Assembly: GCA_009837185.1 (NCBI GenBank)
Contig: VXUA01000085.1
Span: 59,664 to 123,663, forward strand
Direction: 5' to 3'
Length of the DNA stretch: 64,000 bases
From: Gammaproteobacteria bacterium
GTDB lineage: Bacteria > Pseudomonadota > Gammaproteobacteria > Pseudomonadales > Azotimanducaceae
Under the pieces are notes generated by a model, which saw only the letters and a program-made list of their open reading frames with translations, searched no databases and had not been told where the DNA came from. Numbering within the stretch: the first letter of the stretch is position 1; each line of letters begins with the position of its first letter. Shown here piece after piece: positions 1 to 8,330 of the stretch. Position numbers and translations under genes: made by a program.

Positions 1-30
1 AAGTATTGTTTCTACCTCTTAAGATTCGAA

Positions 31-58
31 GACCCCGATTCCCCCTCGGGGTCTTTTT
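31..58 (+). terminator. Rho-independent terminator
   Basis: An 8-bp perfect stem (31-38 with 46-53, GACCCCGA/TCGGGGTC) with a C-rich loop is followed by five T (54-58). It ends transcription of a rightward gene lying outside the window. On the other strand it lacks a T tract. Confidence 0.85.
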
Positions 59-95
59 CTAGGTGAAGGATGAGTATATTCCTAACACTAGAAAT

Positions 96-161
96 GCCCT
101 TTGCACGGACGAGTTCCCAGCCGTCTCTCACTAGAGCGGATTGGAACTCTTGTATGGTTAT
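96..161 (-). pseudogene. hicA toxin relic (N-terminal third only, no start codon)
   Basis: Read leftward from 161, the frame gives ITIQEFQSALVRDGWELV and then RAKG. This is the opening helix and first strand of HicA mRNA-interferase toxins (usual form: a short helix, then DGW-x-LVR-x-KGSH). The position where the initiator Met is expected is ATA (159-161), and the codon three triplets further upstream is a TAG stop. Homology ends after AKG at base 96: the catalytic GSH and the rest of the fold are absent. The frame then runs through the foreign terminator to a stop near base 10. It lies 38 bp downstream of the hicB-like gene on the same strand, in the order seen in the intact module at 25.6-26.0 kb. 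No active toxin can be made from it as it stands. Confidence 0.7.
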
Positions 162-173
162 ATTTTTGAGCTA

Positions 174-193
174 ATCCCAAACCTGTTTGGGAT
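174..193. repeat. Perfect 9-bp inverted repeat between hicB and the hicA relic
   Basis: ATCCCAAAC (174-182), a 2-base centre, then GTTTGGGAT (185-193). It sits just past the hicB stop codon. Neither side has a good T tract, so it is a weak terminator at best. It may be an RNA hairpin between the two cistrons. Confidence 0.5.
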
Positions 194-199
194 ACTCAC

Positions 200-493
200 T
201 CACGCAGCGAGCGCGGGTACTGGGATGTTTTCGAAGCTGTTAATTTGCTTAGGACGAAGTTCATCAGGGATGCGAATGATAGCTTCCTCTGGTATAGCAA
301 GGCCTTTGGACAATAGAATATCCAAGTGCTCTCTGACCGCGCTTCGCGTCTGTTCTAAACAGTCTTCTTCTGTCATTTCACCAACTACAACATCCGGAAA
401 TTCTTTACAAGAACCATAGAAGCCGTTTCCATCCTCTGTAACGCAAATTGTGACTCTTATGGCCACAATGTCACTCAGGTTTGGTGTAGTCAT
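200..493 (-). CDS. HicB-family antitoxin (toxin partner decayed)
   Basis: This 97-residue protein has the HicB partial-RNase-H fold pattern: a first strand (residues 9-16), a turn with a glycine-rich strand around GFYGSCKEFPDVV (24-36), then an acidic helix EEDCLEQTRSAVREHLD (42-58). HicB antitoxins bind and inhibit the HicA RNase. No added DNA-binding domain (HTH or RHH) is visible, as in many short HicB proteins. The only toxin-like sequence nearby is the relic at 96-161, so this is probably an orphan antitoxin. Its upstream region shares a composite element, at the same distance from the start, with the hicB at 25748-26044. The two HicB proteins themselves are not close in sequence. Confidence 0.75.
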   Translation of the reverse strand: MTTPNLSDIVAIRVTICVTEDGNGFYGSCKEFPDVVVGEMTEEDCLEQTRSAVREHLDILLSKGLAIPEEAIIRIPDELRPKQINSFENIPVPALAA

Positions 494-523
494 TTTGTTG
501 GTCTAAAGTTCAAAAGTTTTTGG

Positions 524-551
524 TTAGTCAGACTTCACACGGGAAAGTTCC
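524..551 (-). promoter_or_regulatory. Composite promoter/operator element upstream of hicB (copy 1)
   Basis: Read in the gene direction: GGAACTTTCCCG, 8 variable bases, CTGACTAA, then 30 bp to the ATG at 493. The second copy (26075-26102) has the same 20 fixed bases, the same 8-bp gap and the same 30 bp to its ATG. GGAACTT with ACTAA 16 bp further on resembles a sigma-E/AlgU-type -35 and -10 pair. In this copy CGGGAA and TTCCCG (540-545, 548-553) also form an inverted repeat that could be an operator. Function is inferred; the match between copies is directly visible. Confidence 0.65.
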
Positions 552-728
552 CGCTGTTATCTGAACGAATTTTAGACCATTTTTTACATATTCTTGTGTA
601 GCGATTGACGTCACAGAAGCAGCGGAAAGGGATGGCGCACCAATTTTGGGTACGAACTTCTAAGGGTACCAAAGTGTCGTAAAAACTTCACTATTGGATG
701 CGAATCGAGAGCTAACAAGCCGTGTTAA

Positions 729-1172
729 TTACGACGAAAGTATTTTCTCAATATCTGCTATAGCAGATTCGATGTCTACATACAACTGGTCGGTGGGCTT
801 GAGGCTTACATGGTCTAATATTCTCTTTAGCTCGTCTTTCTTCGCGGTCCACTCGGTTCTATCAACAAGATGCGCCGTCTTGACGTCTTGTTTGCTATTC
901 TCGATTGAATCCAATTCATTTTCTATTAAGTTCCGTATCTCTAAAACTTGCATTTCTAACCTAAAACGAGCAACTTCTGTGGTTATACCAAGTTCTTCCA
1001 ATGACACTGTCAAATGTACTTGTTGGTGACCTTGGCCACGGTAGTATTGGAGAGCGATCCAGAGACTAAGCAACACTAGAAACATTACTAACAGAACTAT
1101 CGTGTAAGGCGTGAATACGCGTATACGCCGAACGGAATCTCGTTTGTCTTTCGTTTGATCGTCCAGATCCAT
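729..1172 (-). CDS. Small membrane-anchored coiled-coil protein, unknown function
   Basis: This 147-residue protein has a charged cytoplasmic start (residues 1-19), one hydrophobic segment (about 22-43) and then a long, mostly helical, charged stretch (about 55-145) with heptad-like spacing of Leu, Ile and Val. It would be anchored in the inner membrane with the helical part outside the cytoplasm. I do not recognise a named family. It stands alone, leftward, between the hicB locus and the rightward peptidase gene. Confidence 0.6.
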   Translation of the reverse strand: MDLDDQTKDKRDSVRRIRVFTPYTIVLLVMFLVLLSLWIALQYYRGQGHQQVHLTVSLEELGITTEVARFRLEMQVLEIRNLIENELDSIENSKQDVKTAHLVDRTEWTAKKDELKRILDHVSLKPTDQLYVDIESAIADIEKILSS

Positions 1173-1475
1173 GATGTTTTCTCAGATTCGTGGGTATCGA
1201 TGATTTGAAGATTCAGCGTAAACTATTGTATTCCGGCCCCGTTCCGTGTCAGATTGGTGAGACGAGCAATGGAATCAACTTACAAAGTCGTCTCAACTGT
1301 CTAGAAGTCAGTGTACTAAAGCGATTTGGCACATTTTTCACTAGGACAGATTCCTTATCTTCAAGAAATACTCGCAAAGACGGAACGAATCTCATAACAT
1401 ACAGCACTTCGACTAAGATTTGTCGTTTTTAAATTCAATCAACCACACCTACTCCCTACTACATCAAGGACTTTT
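1173..1475. other. Intergenic stretch, no gene seen
   Basis: These 303 bp separate two divergent genes. A rightward open frame (1190-1432) has no ribosome binding site, no recognisable composition and no homology that I can see. The only clear signal is AAGGA just before 1476, the ribosome binding site of the peptidase gene. Confidence 0.5.
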
Positions 1476-3494
1476 ATGAGTACTGACCCGCACCTATGGC
1501 TAGAACAAATCGATGATGAAAAGGCACTCGACTGGGTGCGCGCCCGAAACGATCTGACCGTTGCTCAATTCACTCAGAACGATCGATTTCGTGGCTTTCA
1601 AGAACGCATACGAACCATTCTAGATTCGGATGATCGGATTCCCATGTTCGAAACCTGTGGTAACACTCTCTACAACTTTTGGCAAGACAAAGACCATCCA
1701 AAGGGTCTTTGGCGGAGAACTACTTTGGAAGAGTACTGTAAGACTCGACCTGATTGGGAAGTAGTGCTTGATCTCGATGCTCTAGCAAAATCGGAAGACG
1801 AGAATTGGGTTTGGGCTGATCCGAATATGTGTCGCCCAGAGTACACGAAAGCACTCGTCCGACTCTCTCGAGGTGGTGGCGATGCGATTGTGATTCGAGA
1901 ATTCGATTTACTCACGAACGACTTTGTCTCGGACGGCTTCTTCGTACCTGAAGCGAAGACCCACGTAACTTGGGCTGGTCCAAATCGCGTACTAATAGGT
2001 TCTGATTTCGGTGAGGGTACGTTAACGGATTCAGGATACCCCATGACAATGCGAGAATGGGATCGTGGCACCCCCTTAGAGGACTCACGTGAGTTCTTCC
2101 GAGGTCAGTTTTCAGACGTTTATGTTTATTCTTGGGCGGATCCCTTTACCGATTTTCGCGACTACTTCGTCGGTCGCGCGACCGATTTTTTCAACGATGA
2201 ATTTTTTGTATATCGCAACAACGAGCTCATCAAGTTAAATAAACCTGACAGTGCGATTGCGAGCCCCCACAGAGGACAGTTGTTTCTTCTTCTCAAACAT
2301 GATTGGGACCGCGGTGGCGAGCAATTTAAAGCCGGCAGTATGTTGGTAGGACAACTTGAAGACATACTTGCCGGTACGGGAGACTACCAAGTCCTCTTTG
2401 CGCCGACCGAACACTCTGTACTGATCAGTCACAACGGTACGAAAAACTCAATGATTCTCAATATCTCAGAAAATGTTTGTACTAAAACGTTTGTGGCAAC
2501 GAAAGGCGACAACAGTGATTGGGATCTTGAACAAGTTCAACAGTCGAATGGCTTTTTGAATGAAAGTGGCTTTGCTTACGAAATCCACGACAGCGACCGA
2601 ACACTCGTGCTCTCCGAGAGTTTTCTGGAACCTTCTAGTCTATCGATGAGTGGTCCGAATGAGTCTTTGCGCGTGCTTAAGAAAACGCGATCGTTCTTCG
2701 ACAACGAATCTCTAGAGACGACCCAACACTGGGCTGAATCCAAGGATGGTACGACGATTCCCTACTATCAGATCTCCCAACGAGATGCTAAGGGAATACA
2801 GCCAACACTTCTCTATGGATACGGTGGCTTTTCGGTGTCGTTACTGCCTGCCTACACCCCTGTGGCTGGAAACACCTGGTTGAATCGAGGTGGCACCTAT
2901 GTCATCGCAAACATCCGCGGCGGTGGGGAATTTGGACCGGATTGGCATCACCAGGCTTTGAAAGAGAATCGAAATCGTGCGTATGAAGACTTCATCGCAG
3001 TTGCGGAAGACTTGATTCGCCGTGGCATTACTGTACCGAAACACCTAGGTATTCAAGGTGGTAGTAATGGTGGTTTGTTGATGGGAAACATGTACGTCCA
3101 ACGACCTGATTTATTTGGTGCAGTCGTCTGTCAGGTGCCCTTACTCGATATGAAACGATATCACTTGCTGCTAGCTGGAGCTAGTTGGATGGCTGAGTAC
3201 GGCGATCCCGAGAAACCTGAGGAATGGGAGTACCTAAAGAACTTTTCCGCCTATCAAAATGTTCAAGCAGATCAGGAGTACCCGACCATACTCATCACCA
3301 CTTCTACCCGAGACGATCGAGTCCACCCCGGTCATGCGCGCAAGATGGTTGCAAAGCTTGAAGAAATGGGGCACAAAGTACATTACTACGAAAACATAGA
3401 AGGTGGCCACGCTGGTGCAGCAGACAATAAACAAAGAGCGTTCATGCAGGCATTGGTTTGGGAGTTTCTATGGTCGACTATAGCACCCGACTAG
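1476..3494 (+). CDS. Prolyl oligopeptidase (S9A family)
   Basis: This 672-residue cytoplasmic serine peptidase cleaves short peptides after proline or related residues. The N-terminal part (about 1-400) is the seven-bladed propeller that restricts access to small peptides. The C-terminal part is an alpha/beta hydrolase. The nucleophile is Ser530 in GGSNGGLLMG, the acid is Asp613 or 614 in STRDDRVHP, and the base is His645 in EGGHAG, in the usual order. There is no signal peptide. AAGGA lies a few bases before the ATG. The start DPHLWLE is typical of the family, so the start is secure. It stands alone and is probably involved in peptide turnover. Confidence 0.93.
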   Translation: MSTDPHLWLEQIDDEKALDWVRARNDLTVAQFTQNDRFRGFQERIRTILDSDDRIPMFETCGNTLYNFWQDKDHPKGLWRRTTLEEYCKTRPDWEVVLDLDALAKSEDENWVWADPNMCRPEYTKALVRLSRGGGDAIVIREFDLLTNDFVSDGFFVPEAKTHVTWAGPNRVLIGSDFGEGTLTDSGYPMTMREWDRGTPLEDSREFFRGQFSDVYVYSWADPFTDFRDYFVGRATDFFNDEFFVYRNNELIKLNKPDSAIASPHRGQLFLLLKHDWDRGGEQFKAGSMLVGQLEDILAGTGDYQVLFAPTEHSVLISHNGTKNSMILNISENVCTKTFVATKGDNSDWDLEQVQQSNGFLNESGFAYEIHDSDRTLVLSESFLEPSSLSMSGPNESLRVLKKTRSFFDNESLETTQHWAESKDGTTIPYYQISQRDAKGIQPTLLYGYGGFSVSLLPAYTPVAGNTWLNRGGTYVIANIRGGGEFGPDWHHQALKENRNRAYEDFIAVAEDLIRRGITVPKHLGIQGGSNGGLLMGNMYVQRPDLFGAVVCQVPLLDMKRYHLLLAGASWMAEYGDPEKPEEWEYLKNFSAYQNVQADQEYPTILITTSTRDDRVHPGHARKMVAKLEEMGHKVHYYENIEGGHAGAADNKQRAFMQALVWEFLWSTIAPD

Positions 3495-3549
3495 TGTCCT
3501 TAGATAGCAACGACTACTTGGGTTTAAAGGCTAATCTGTAGTGTTGGAA

Positions 3550-4259
3550 TTAGTTCGACTTCGAGCCATACTTCCAAATTTCATAGTCTAGTAAGCGAGC
3601 GGCCATACCGAGTTTGCGCGCAGCTCCCTGAACCAACATCTCTGCTTCTTCCGGCCCTATTGATCGCTCATTCAACGCGTTTTCAACAAACCTGATGACG
3701 TGTACATCCCCTTTAACGTATTCGTCTCTGCCGATATACATTAGGAACAGATGGATTGTCCGATCGCCAATGCCAGGTACCGGTCAGAGTGTCCACTTGA
3801 TTTCGATTTCCATCCTACTCTGAATATCTTGTAGAGTCTCGATCTCAATGTCCCGAAGTTCAATAGCTGCACGCCTTATAGTTTCCGATTTCAATACGTT
3901 CGTACCGGGAGATAGATATCGAGATCGAAAAATCTCGTCCTGAAAACCGTTTAGCCCCAGAGCCTCATAATGACTGATTAGATCAGACAGTGTCTCCTGT
4001 TCGGACACAGGAGGAATCTTCGTTCGATTTGTTCTAGTTCTCTGCAGATTGAAACGCGCACAATACCTCTCCACAATGGGTACAACGTGTTGGTAGTAGC
4101 GCAGCCGGGGGTTAAGATTGAATTGATGAGCGCAATGGATAAATGTGCAGGAAAGAACTCTTCGCCTAATTCTGCTTCTTTGATATTGATCACGCGATTC
4201 ACATGGCGCGCAATCTGTTCAAAACTTGATTCGCTAGCAGGATTCCAGTTGTTTCCCAA
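3550..4259 (-). pseudogene. HhH-GPD/endonuclease III-like DNA glycosylase, broken by a frameshift and an in-frame stop
   Basis: Three leftward segments join into one protein. The first (from ATG at 4259) runs to LINSILTPG. The reading then shifts by one base near 4100-4109, in a run of five C (G on the plus strand). The second gives YYQHVVPIVERYCARF and a helical body ending at IKWTL. It is followed by an in-frame TGA (3784-3786), after which the same frame gives PVPGIGDRTIHLFLMY, a helix-hairpin-helix motif. GDVHVIRFVENAL follows, matching the DxHVxRF segment of the HhH-GPD fold, and the end is LLDYEIWKYGS as in this superfamily. The intact gene would remove damaged bases. Two independent lesions argue for real decay, although the homopolymer shift could be an assembly error. 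Confidence 0.72.
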
Positions 4260-4330
4260 TTTTGAGTCTCCTTATATAACCTAATCACCCCAACTAGTAG
4301 ATTCACTTTTTGGCGAACTGGGGTCGATTC

Positions 4331-5452
4331 CTACCGGTCCCTTTTGAGTTCTGGAATTAACGGCTCGCCCATTTCGATCTTTTCGGTGATTTCCTGACGG
4401 GTCTTTGCCATCCTCAGATATCGAATTGGCCGGGATGGATGAGTTCTGGTCTCTCTTATACCGATTTGTTCAGACACACGACGCCACACGTCCTCAATAC
4501 CGTTCAAGTCTACGCCTGCGTTTGCAAGAATGTACATCGAAACATAATCTGCCTCATTCTCAAAGCGTTTTGAGTAAGCTGTTATTCCGAGCTGGGCGAA
4601 TAGACCGTCAGTCCAAAAGCCGGTCGCCAATGAAATTCCATCTAGCAGGCCACCTAAAATGCCCCGAATAATAGCTTTCCTGACATGTCGGTAAACGTTG
4701 TGCGCTAGCTCGTGTGCGATGATGTACTGTAAGTCAGCTTCGTTTTCTAAGAAGTTGAGCAGACCGGTAGCAACTCCAATCCGATCACCGGAAGCGTAGG
4801 CCAGGAATGCTAGTGAACGGGATACGAAAATTTCGGAGCGACACGTCTCTACTGGTTGAATCGAAAACGTGAAGGATGACCAGGATAACTCGGTCTCCCA
4901 ACGAACAACTAGGAGCTCAATGGGTTCCGTTCTCTCTTTTTTCGAGAATTGTCGGAGCGCACGATTTAATTCTGAACGTACCATAGTACCATTCTTTGTA
5001 CTATTGCCATCAACTGAGATAATCATGTCTTGAGGTTGCAATCCAGCTATTGCGGCTGGCGAATCTTTTGCGACTCCCCAAATTCGAGCACTAGGCACGG
5101 AGTTTTTGCGAATCTTTCGTGCCGTCCAGAGGCCTATTTGAAAGTCCGTGAATCCCTCACAAAGATCTAGATTGCTTGTGATCAGTGGCCAGGAAGCGTC
5201 GGCAACTCGTTGAGTTGCTGCAATCATTCTTTCTTCATTCAGATTTGCTTGAATCTGCGCTTCCTGTTCAATTTCTTCCGGCGTTAGAGACGGTATCTGG
5301 GTGACCGTGGAACAAGAACAAACAATGCATCCCACACATAGGATTAGAACTGATGAGCTAAATTTCGATATCACTGAATGGAAAGTTTTTTTGATCTGCA
5401 AGAGAATGTTGAAGACTGTCGACAAACTCGACTCAATCATTTTATCGGTCAT
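4331..5452 (-). CDS. PDZ-containing M48 metallopeptidase lipoprotein
   Basis: This 373-residue protein has a hydrophobic segment at 33-47 that ends in a lipobox (VCSC, lipidated Cys47; Cys42 is a less likely alternative), so it should be a periplasm-facing lipoprotein. A PDZ domain (about 118-195, with SPAAIAGLQPQD) precedes the M48 peptidase domain. Zinc ligands are His247 and His251 of HELAH and Glu298 of the ENEAD motif. M48 lipoproteins such as BepA and LoiP act in outer membrane protein quality control. Here PDZ and protease are in one chain, with no TPR region. The start could be Met5. The gene is leftward and alone, divergent from the sensor-protease pair at 5566. Confidence 0.85.
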   Translation of the reverse strand: MTDKMIESSLSTVFNILLQIKKTFHSVISKFSSSVLILCVGCIVCSCSTVTQIPSLTPEEIEQEAQIQANLNEERMIAATQRVADASWPLITSNLDLCEGFTDFQIGLWTARKIRKNSVPSARIWGVAKDSPAAIAGLQPQDMIISVDGNSTKNGTMVRSELNRALRQFSKKERTEPIELLVVRWETELSWSSFTFSIQPVETCRSEIFVSRSLAFLAYASGDRIGVATGLLNFLENEADLQYIIAHELAHNVYRHVRKAIIRGILGGLLDGISLATGFWTDGLFAQLGITAYSKRFENEADYVSMYILANAGVDLNGIEDVWRRVSEQIGIRETRTHPSRPIRYLRMAKTRQEITEKIEMGEPLIPELKRDR

Positions 5453-5565
5453 CGGAACTTCCTGAAGACTGTTGAATATTTAATCCACGTAGTACTTTCG
5501 AACGTTCAATAGAATCATGGACTTCGCGTTACCTTCTTCATCTCAACTTCTACTGGAGACCCCCA

Positions 5566-5967
5566 ATGAATTCTGATGCTATACTGAACGACCACATGAT
5601 CGCGGAAGCAATCCTAACAGCACACCTGTTAGATGTTGCATTGAAAGCTGGATACAGTACTGATCAAATCAACGATTTACTTTGCGAAATAGTGAATAAA
5701 ACAGCCATATCAGAATTTTGGATTTCGGATGAAACGGGACAAGTCGTATACACGAATATTCCAGATATCGAATTTTCCTTCGGTACAGATCCCAGCGGGA
5801 ATGAACAAGCTGCTGCTTTCGCGCAGTTGCTGACTGAAGATGCTAGTGTAGTAGTGCAACCGTTTATGAATCGTACCTATGATCATCAATCCTTCAAATA
5901 CGTAGCCGTGCGCGGTGTTGATCGAGCTCGAGTTGTACAGGTTGGCATTTCCGCGAACGACATGTAA
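5566..5967 (+). CDS. Small cytoplasmic sensor-like (PAS/Cache-type) protein
   Basis: This 133-residue protein has no signal peptide or membrane segment. A helical start (5-46) is followed by EFWISDETGQVVYTN (about 49-64) and a closing strand set with FKYVAVRGVDRARVVQVGI (about 110-129). This pattern of a strand with an asparagine or aspartate turn and a terminal 'V-G-x-D-x-x-R-V-V-Q-V-G' strand is like the ligand-binding folds at the input end of chemoreceptors and diguanylate cyclases, here free-standing. GGAG precedes the ATG. The secreted protease gene begins 27 bp downstream, so the two may be co-transcribed. No partner output domain is encoded next to it. The function is inferred and uncertain. 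Confidence 0.5.
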   Translation: MNSDAILNDHMIAEAILTAHLLDVALKAGYSTDQINDLLCEIVNKTAISEFWISDETGQVVYTNIPDIEFSFGTDPSGNEQAAAFAQLLTEDASVVVQPFMNRTYDHQSFKYVAVRGVDRARVVQVGISANDM

Positions 5968-5994
5968 TTCATACACGAGGGACCATGACGAACG

Positions 5995-8142
5995 TTGAAG
6001 TCTTGGGTTAGTGTGTTGAATGAATCAAGTAAGAGTTCTTATCCAAGAATTCTTACTGGTCGTGCCCTCTTTATCATCTATGGAATTGTTTTACTCACGG
6101 TATTTACCTTTAGTTCAGTAGCAACTGCTGACAAGGTTATGGATGTTGGCGCAGTCATGCCCGACAACCAGACTAATAGCGTACAACAGGACGTGGATTT
6201 GGTCTTTGCGAATCCTAGTCCTTTTGAGTACAAGGTGACATTGCCAAACCTGTCGAATCGCGAACGCCGGGAAATTGACACTCCCGCAACACACGGACCT
6301 CAAAAGTTTGGCATACATCGAAATGTCCCTTATCTTCATCTGGGTGATCTGAGAAACAAGCTTTTCTGGAAAAAAGAAGGCGACGGCGTTGTAGCTTATG
6401 TTCGTATTCGTTCTCCGCGAGCAAAGTCAATTCGTTTTTCCACCCGTCTCAAGCTGCCGTCAGATGCTGTAGTATCCTTTTATCGCAGGGATCTAAGCGG
6501 TCAGTCTGATGTAATTCACTCCTTTACTGCGCCGAAGAAAGGCTTTGACGAAGAACTCTATTGGTCTCCACAAGCTTCCGGAGATTGGATTGGGATGGAG
6601 ATTCGCCTACCGCGTTCCAACATGACGCAAGCTGTAGAGCTTGAACTGTTAACAATCGCCCATCGTTTCAAAGCTCTAAACTTAATCGTACCCAACGCCT
6701 TGGAGTGTACGAACCATGAAGATGTTCAGTGCGCGATAGACGATGGCGTGATTTCTGAAAACAGTGCTAGGACGACGCTGAGACTAACTTTTGAAAGTGG
6801 TGGTTCAAGTTACACCTGCTCTGGTACGCTAATGAATGTTTCCGGAGATGGCGAAGGCGTCTATATTCCTTACATAATTACTGCGGCGCATTGTATTTCG
6901 ACCGTAGATGAAGCCTCATCCGTAATTGCATGGTGGAACTATCAAGCGGCAAGCTGTTCAGGTAGTGCAACTTCTTCGGATTTCGCACTAACATTCGGAG
7001 GGGCAGATCTGTTGGTAACGGTGGAGTCCTTCGATCAAAGCTTGATTCGCTTACATGGAGACCCTCCAGATGGTGCGTCGTTTTCAGGCTGGTGGGTAAC
7101 CGATGTTAGTACTAAAACTACAGTATTGGGTTCGCATCATCCGGACGGAGGTCATAAGAAGTTCTTCTCAGGTACTACCCAAAGCAACGTTAACGTCAAT
7201 GTCTGCGACGAAGACGACAATTGCATATTGCTTCTAGATGCAATAGAAGTGATAATGGACGACGGTACTTCTGAGGGGGGCAGTAGTGGCGCAGGGTTAA
7301 GAATTTTCAACCAAGAAGCGAACGACTCGCTCTTTGTCGGAGTTCTCTCGGCGTCTGACAAGGAGTGTGAAAACTCGTCAGTTTTCTTTGGGGAATTTCG
7401 GCACTTCTATGACTACATTGTGACTTGGTTCGACCCAGAACCACCGCCACCGGTCAGTGTTGACGACCACGGTGATACGACGGAAACCGCCACTGAAATA
7501 GAACTGGTATCCACTACAGAAGGAGAGATTGACGATGCCGATGACGTGGATTATTTCGAAGTAGTGGTAGATCGCCGGGGAACAATCGAAGTGTACACCT
7601 CGGGTACCTTGGACACCACTGGGCAATTGACGTCGGAAGAACTGGGTGTCGATATCTCAGATGACGACAGCGGAGAAAGTACAAATTTTTCACTGACAGC
7701 TGACGTCGAACCCGGAGTCTATTACATTCGTGTAGCGGGGTACTCTGATTCTACAGGGGACTACACTCTACACGTAGAGTTTGAGGAGAAGGATGATCAC
7801 GGAGACACCCGGTACACGGCAACAACGGTGTCCTCTAGTGCTCGCGCTTGGCAATTTTCCACGGTTGGGTACCTTGAAATTCCTACCGATATTGATGTGT
7901 TTGAAATCACGTTGTGGTATAACGCCACGATCACTATCTACACCGAAGGAGACACGGATACTTCCGGTCTGCTAACCGACTATTCCGGCTTTGATTTGTT
8001 CGAAAACGACGACACTGATGAAGACAACTCCAATTTCACATTCTTTGGCGGTGTCGAAGCAGGAACTTACTACTTGTTTGTCGATGGATCCGTTTCTGAG
8101 AAATCTGAATACAAACTCATCATTGACGTTTCACAAGACTGA
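5995..8142 (+). CDS. Secreted trypsin-like serine protease (lysyl endopeptidase-like) with two PPC-type domains
   Basis: This protein of about 715 residues has a hydrophobic export signal around 24-45 and a long pro-region. The protease domain begins near 245 with the CSGTL motif. The triad is His299 (TAAHC), Asp347 (SFDQSLIRL) and Ser431 (GGSSGAG). The GSSG form and 'WWNYQAASC' resemble lysyl endopeptidases rather than classical GDSGG trypsins. Two repeats beginning DDHGDT (about 490-600 and 600-715) match bacterial pre-peptidase C-terminal (PPC) domains, which often travel on exported proteases. The start is uncertain: TTG at 5995 is the longest frame. An ATG at 5985 with a better-placed GAGGG is in another frame and stops after 8 codons, while TTG at 6013 is also possible. 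Confidence 0.85.
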   Translation: MKSWVSVLNESSKSSYPRILTGRALFIIYGIVLLTVFTFSSVATADKVMDVGAVMPDNQTNSVQQDVDLVFANPSPFEYKVTLPNLSNRERREIDTPATHGPQKFGIHRNVPYLHLGDLRNKLFWKKEGDGVVAYVRIRSPRAKSIRFSTRLKLPSDAVVSFYRRDLSGQSDVIHSFTAPKKGFDEELYWSPQASGDWIGMEIRLPRSNMTQAVELELLTIAHRFKALNLIVPNALECTNHEDVQCAIDDGVISENSARTTLRLTFESGGSSYTCSGTLMNVSGDGEGVYIPYIITAAHCISTVDEASSVIAWWNYQAASCSGSATSSDFALTFGGADLLVTVESFDQSLIRLHGDPPDGASFSGWWVTDVSTKTTVLGSHHPDGGHKKFFSGTTQSNVNVNVCDEDDNCILLLDAIEVIMDDGTSEGGSSGAGLRIFNQEANDSLFVGVLSASDKECENSSVFFGEFRHFYDYIVTWFDPEPPPPVSVDDHGDTTETATEIELVSTTEGEIDDADDVDYFEVVVDRRGTIEVYTSGTLDTTGQLTSEELGVDISDDDSGESTNFSLTADVEPGVYYIRVAGYSDSTGDYTLHVEFEEKDDHGDTRYTATTVSSSARAWQFSTVGYLEIPTDIDVFEITLWYNATITIYTEGDTDTSGLLTDYSGFDLFENDDTDEDNSNFTFFGGVEAGTYYLFVDGSVSEKSEYKLIIDVSQD

Positions 8143-8292
8143 TCTCGTAAGTTCGTTTAGGCTAGTTTTTTGTAAGTAGCGTCCCTCTCCGGATAAGTTC
8201 AAATTGATCCTTGAACTATAAGAATTATCTGCGAGCTAGCAAAAACTAAGGGATTTCACCAGATGGAGTTGGGATTGCAGAAGTCCACAAAG

Positions 8293-8321
8293 AATACAAA
8301 ATAGGTGTGAATTAGTATAAT
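8293..8321 (+). promoter_or_regulatory. Sigma70-type promoter, near-leaderless
   Basis: A perfect TATAAT (8316-8321) lies only 9 bp before the ATG at 8331. The matching -35 (8293-8298, AATACA) is weak. Transcription would start within a few bases of the ATG, and no ribosome binding site is present, so a leaderless mRNA is likely if this promoter is used. Confidence 0.5.
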
Positions 8322-8330
8322 ACTTTAGAT

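Noticed and set aside
694..1029. Rightward frame opposite the membrane coiled-coil gene
   Set aside because: It is antisense to the better-supported leftward gene with a membrane helix and heptads; Ser-rich composition is typical of a shadow frame.
1190..1432. 80-codon rightward frame upstream of the prolyl oligopeptidase
   Set aside because: No ribosome binding site, no recognisable motif, and amino-acid composition is irregular.
5454..5460. GGAACTT on the plus strand, possible third copy of the hicB-type element
   Set aside because: The bases after it do not continue as TCCCG and no ACTAA lies at the right distance.
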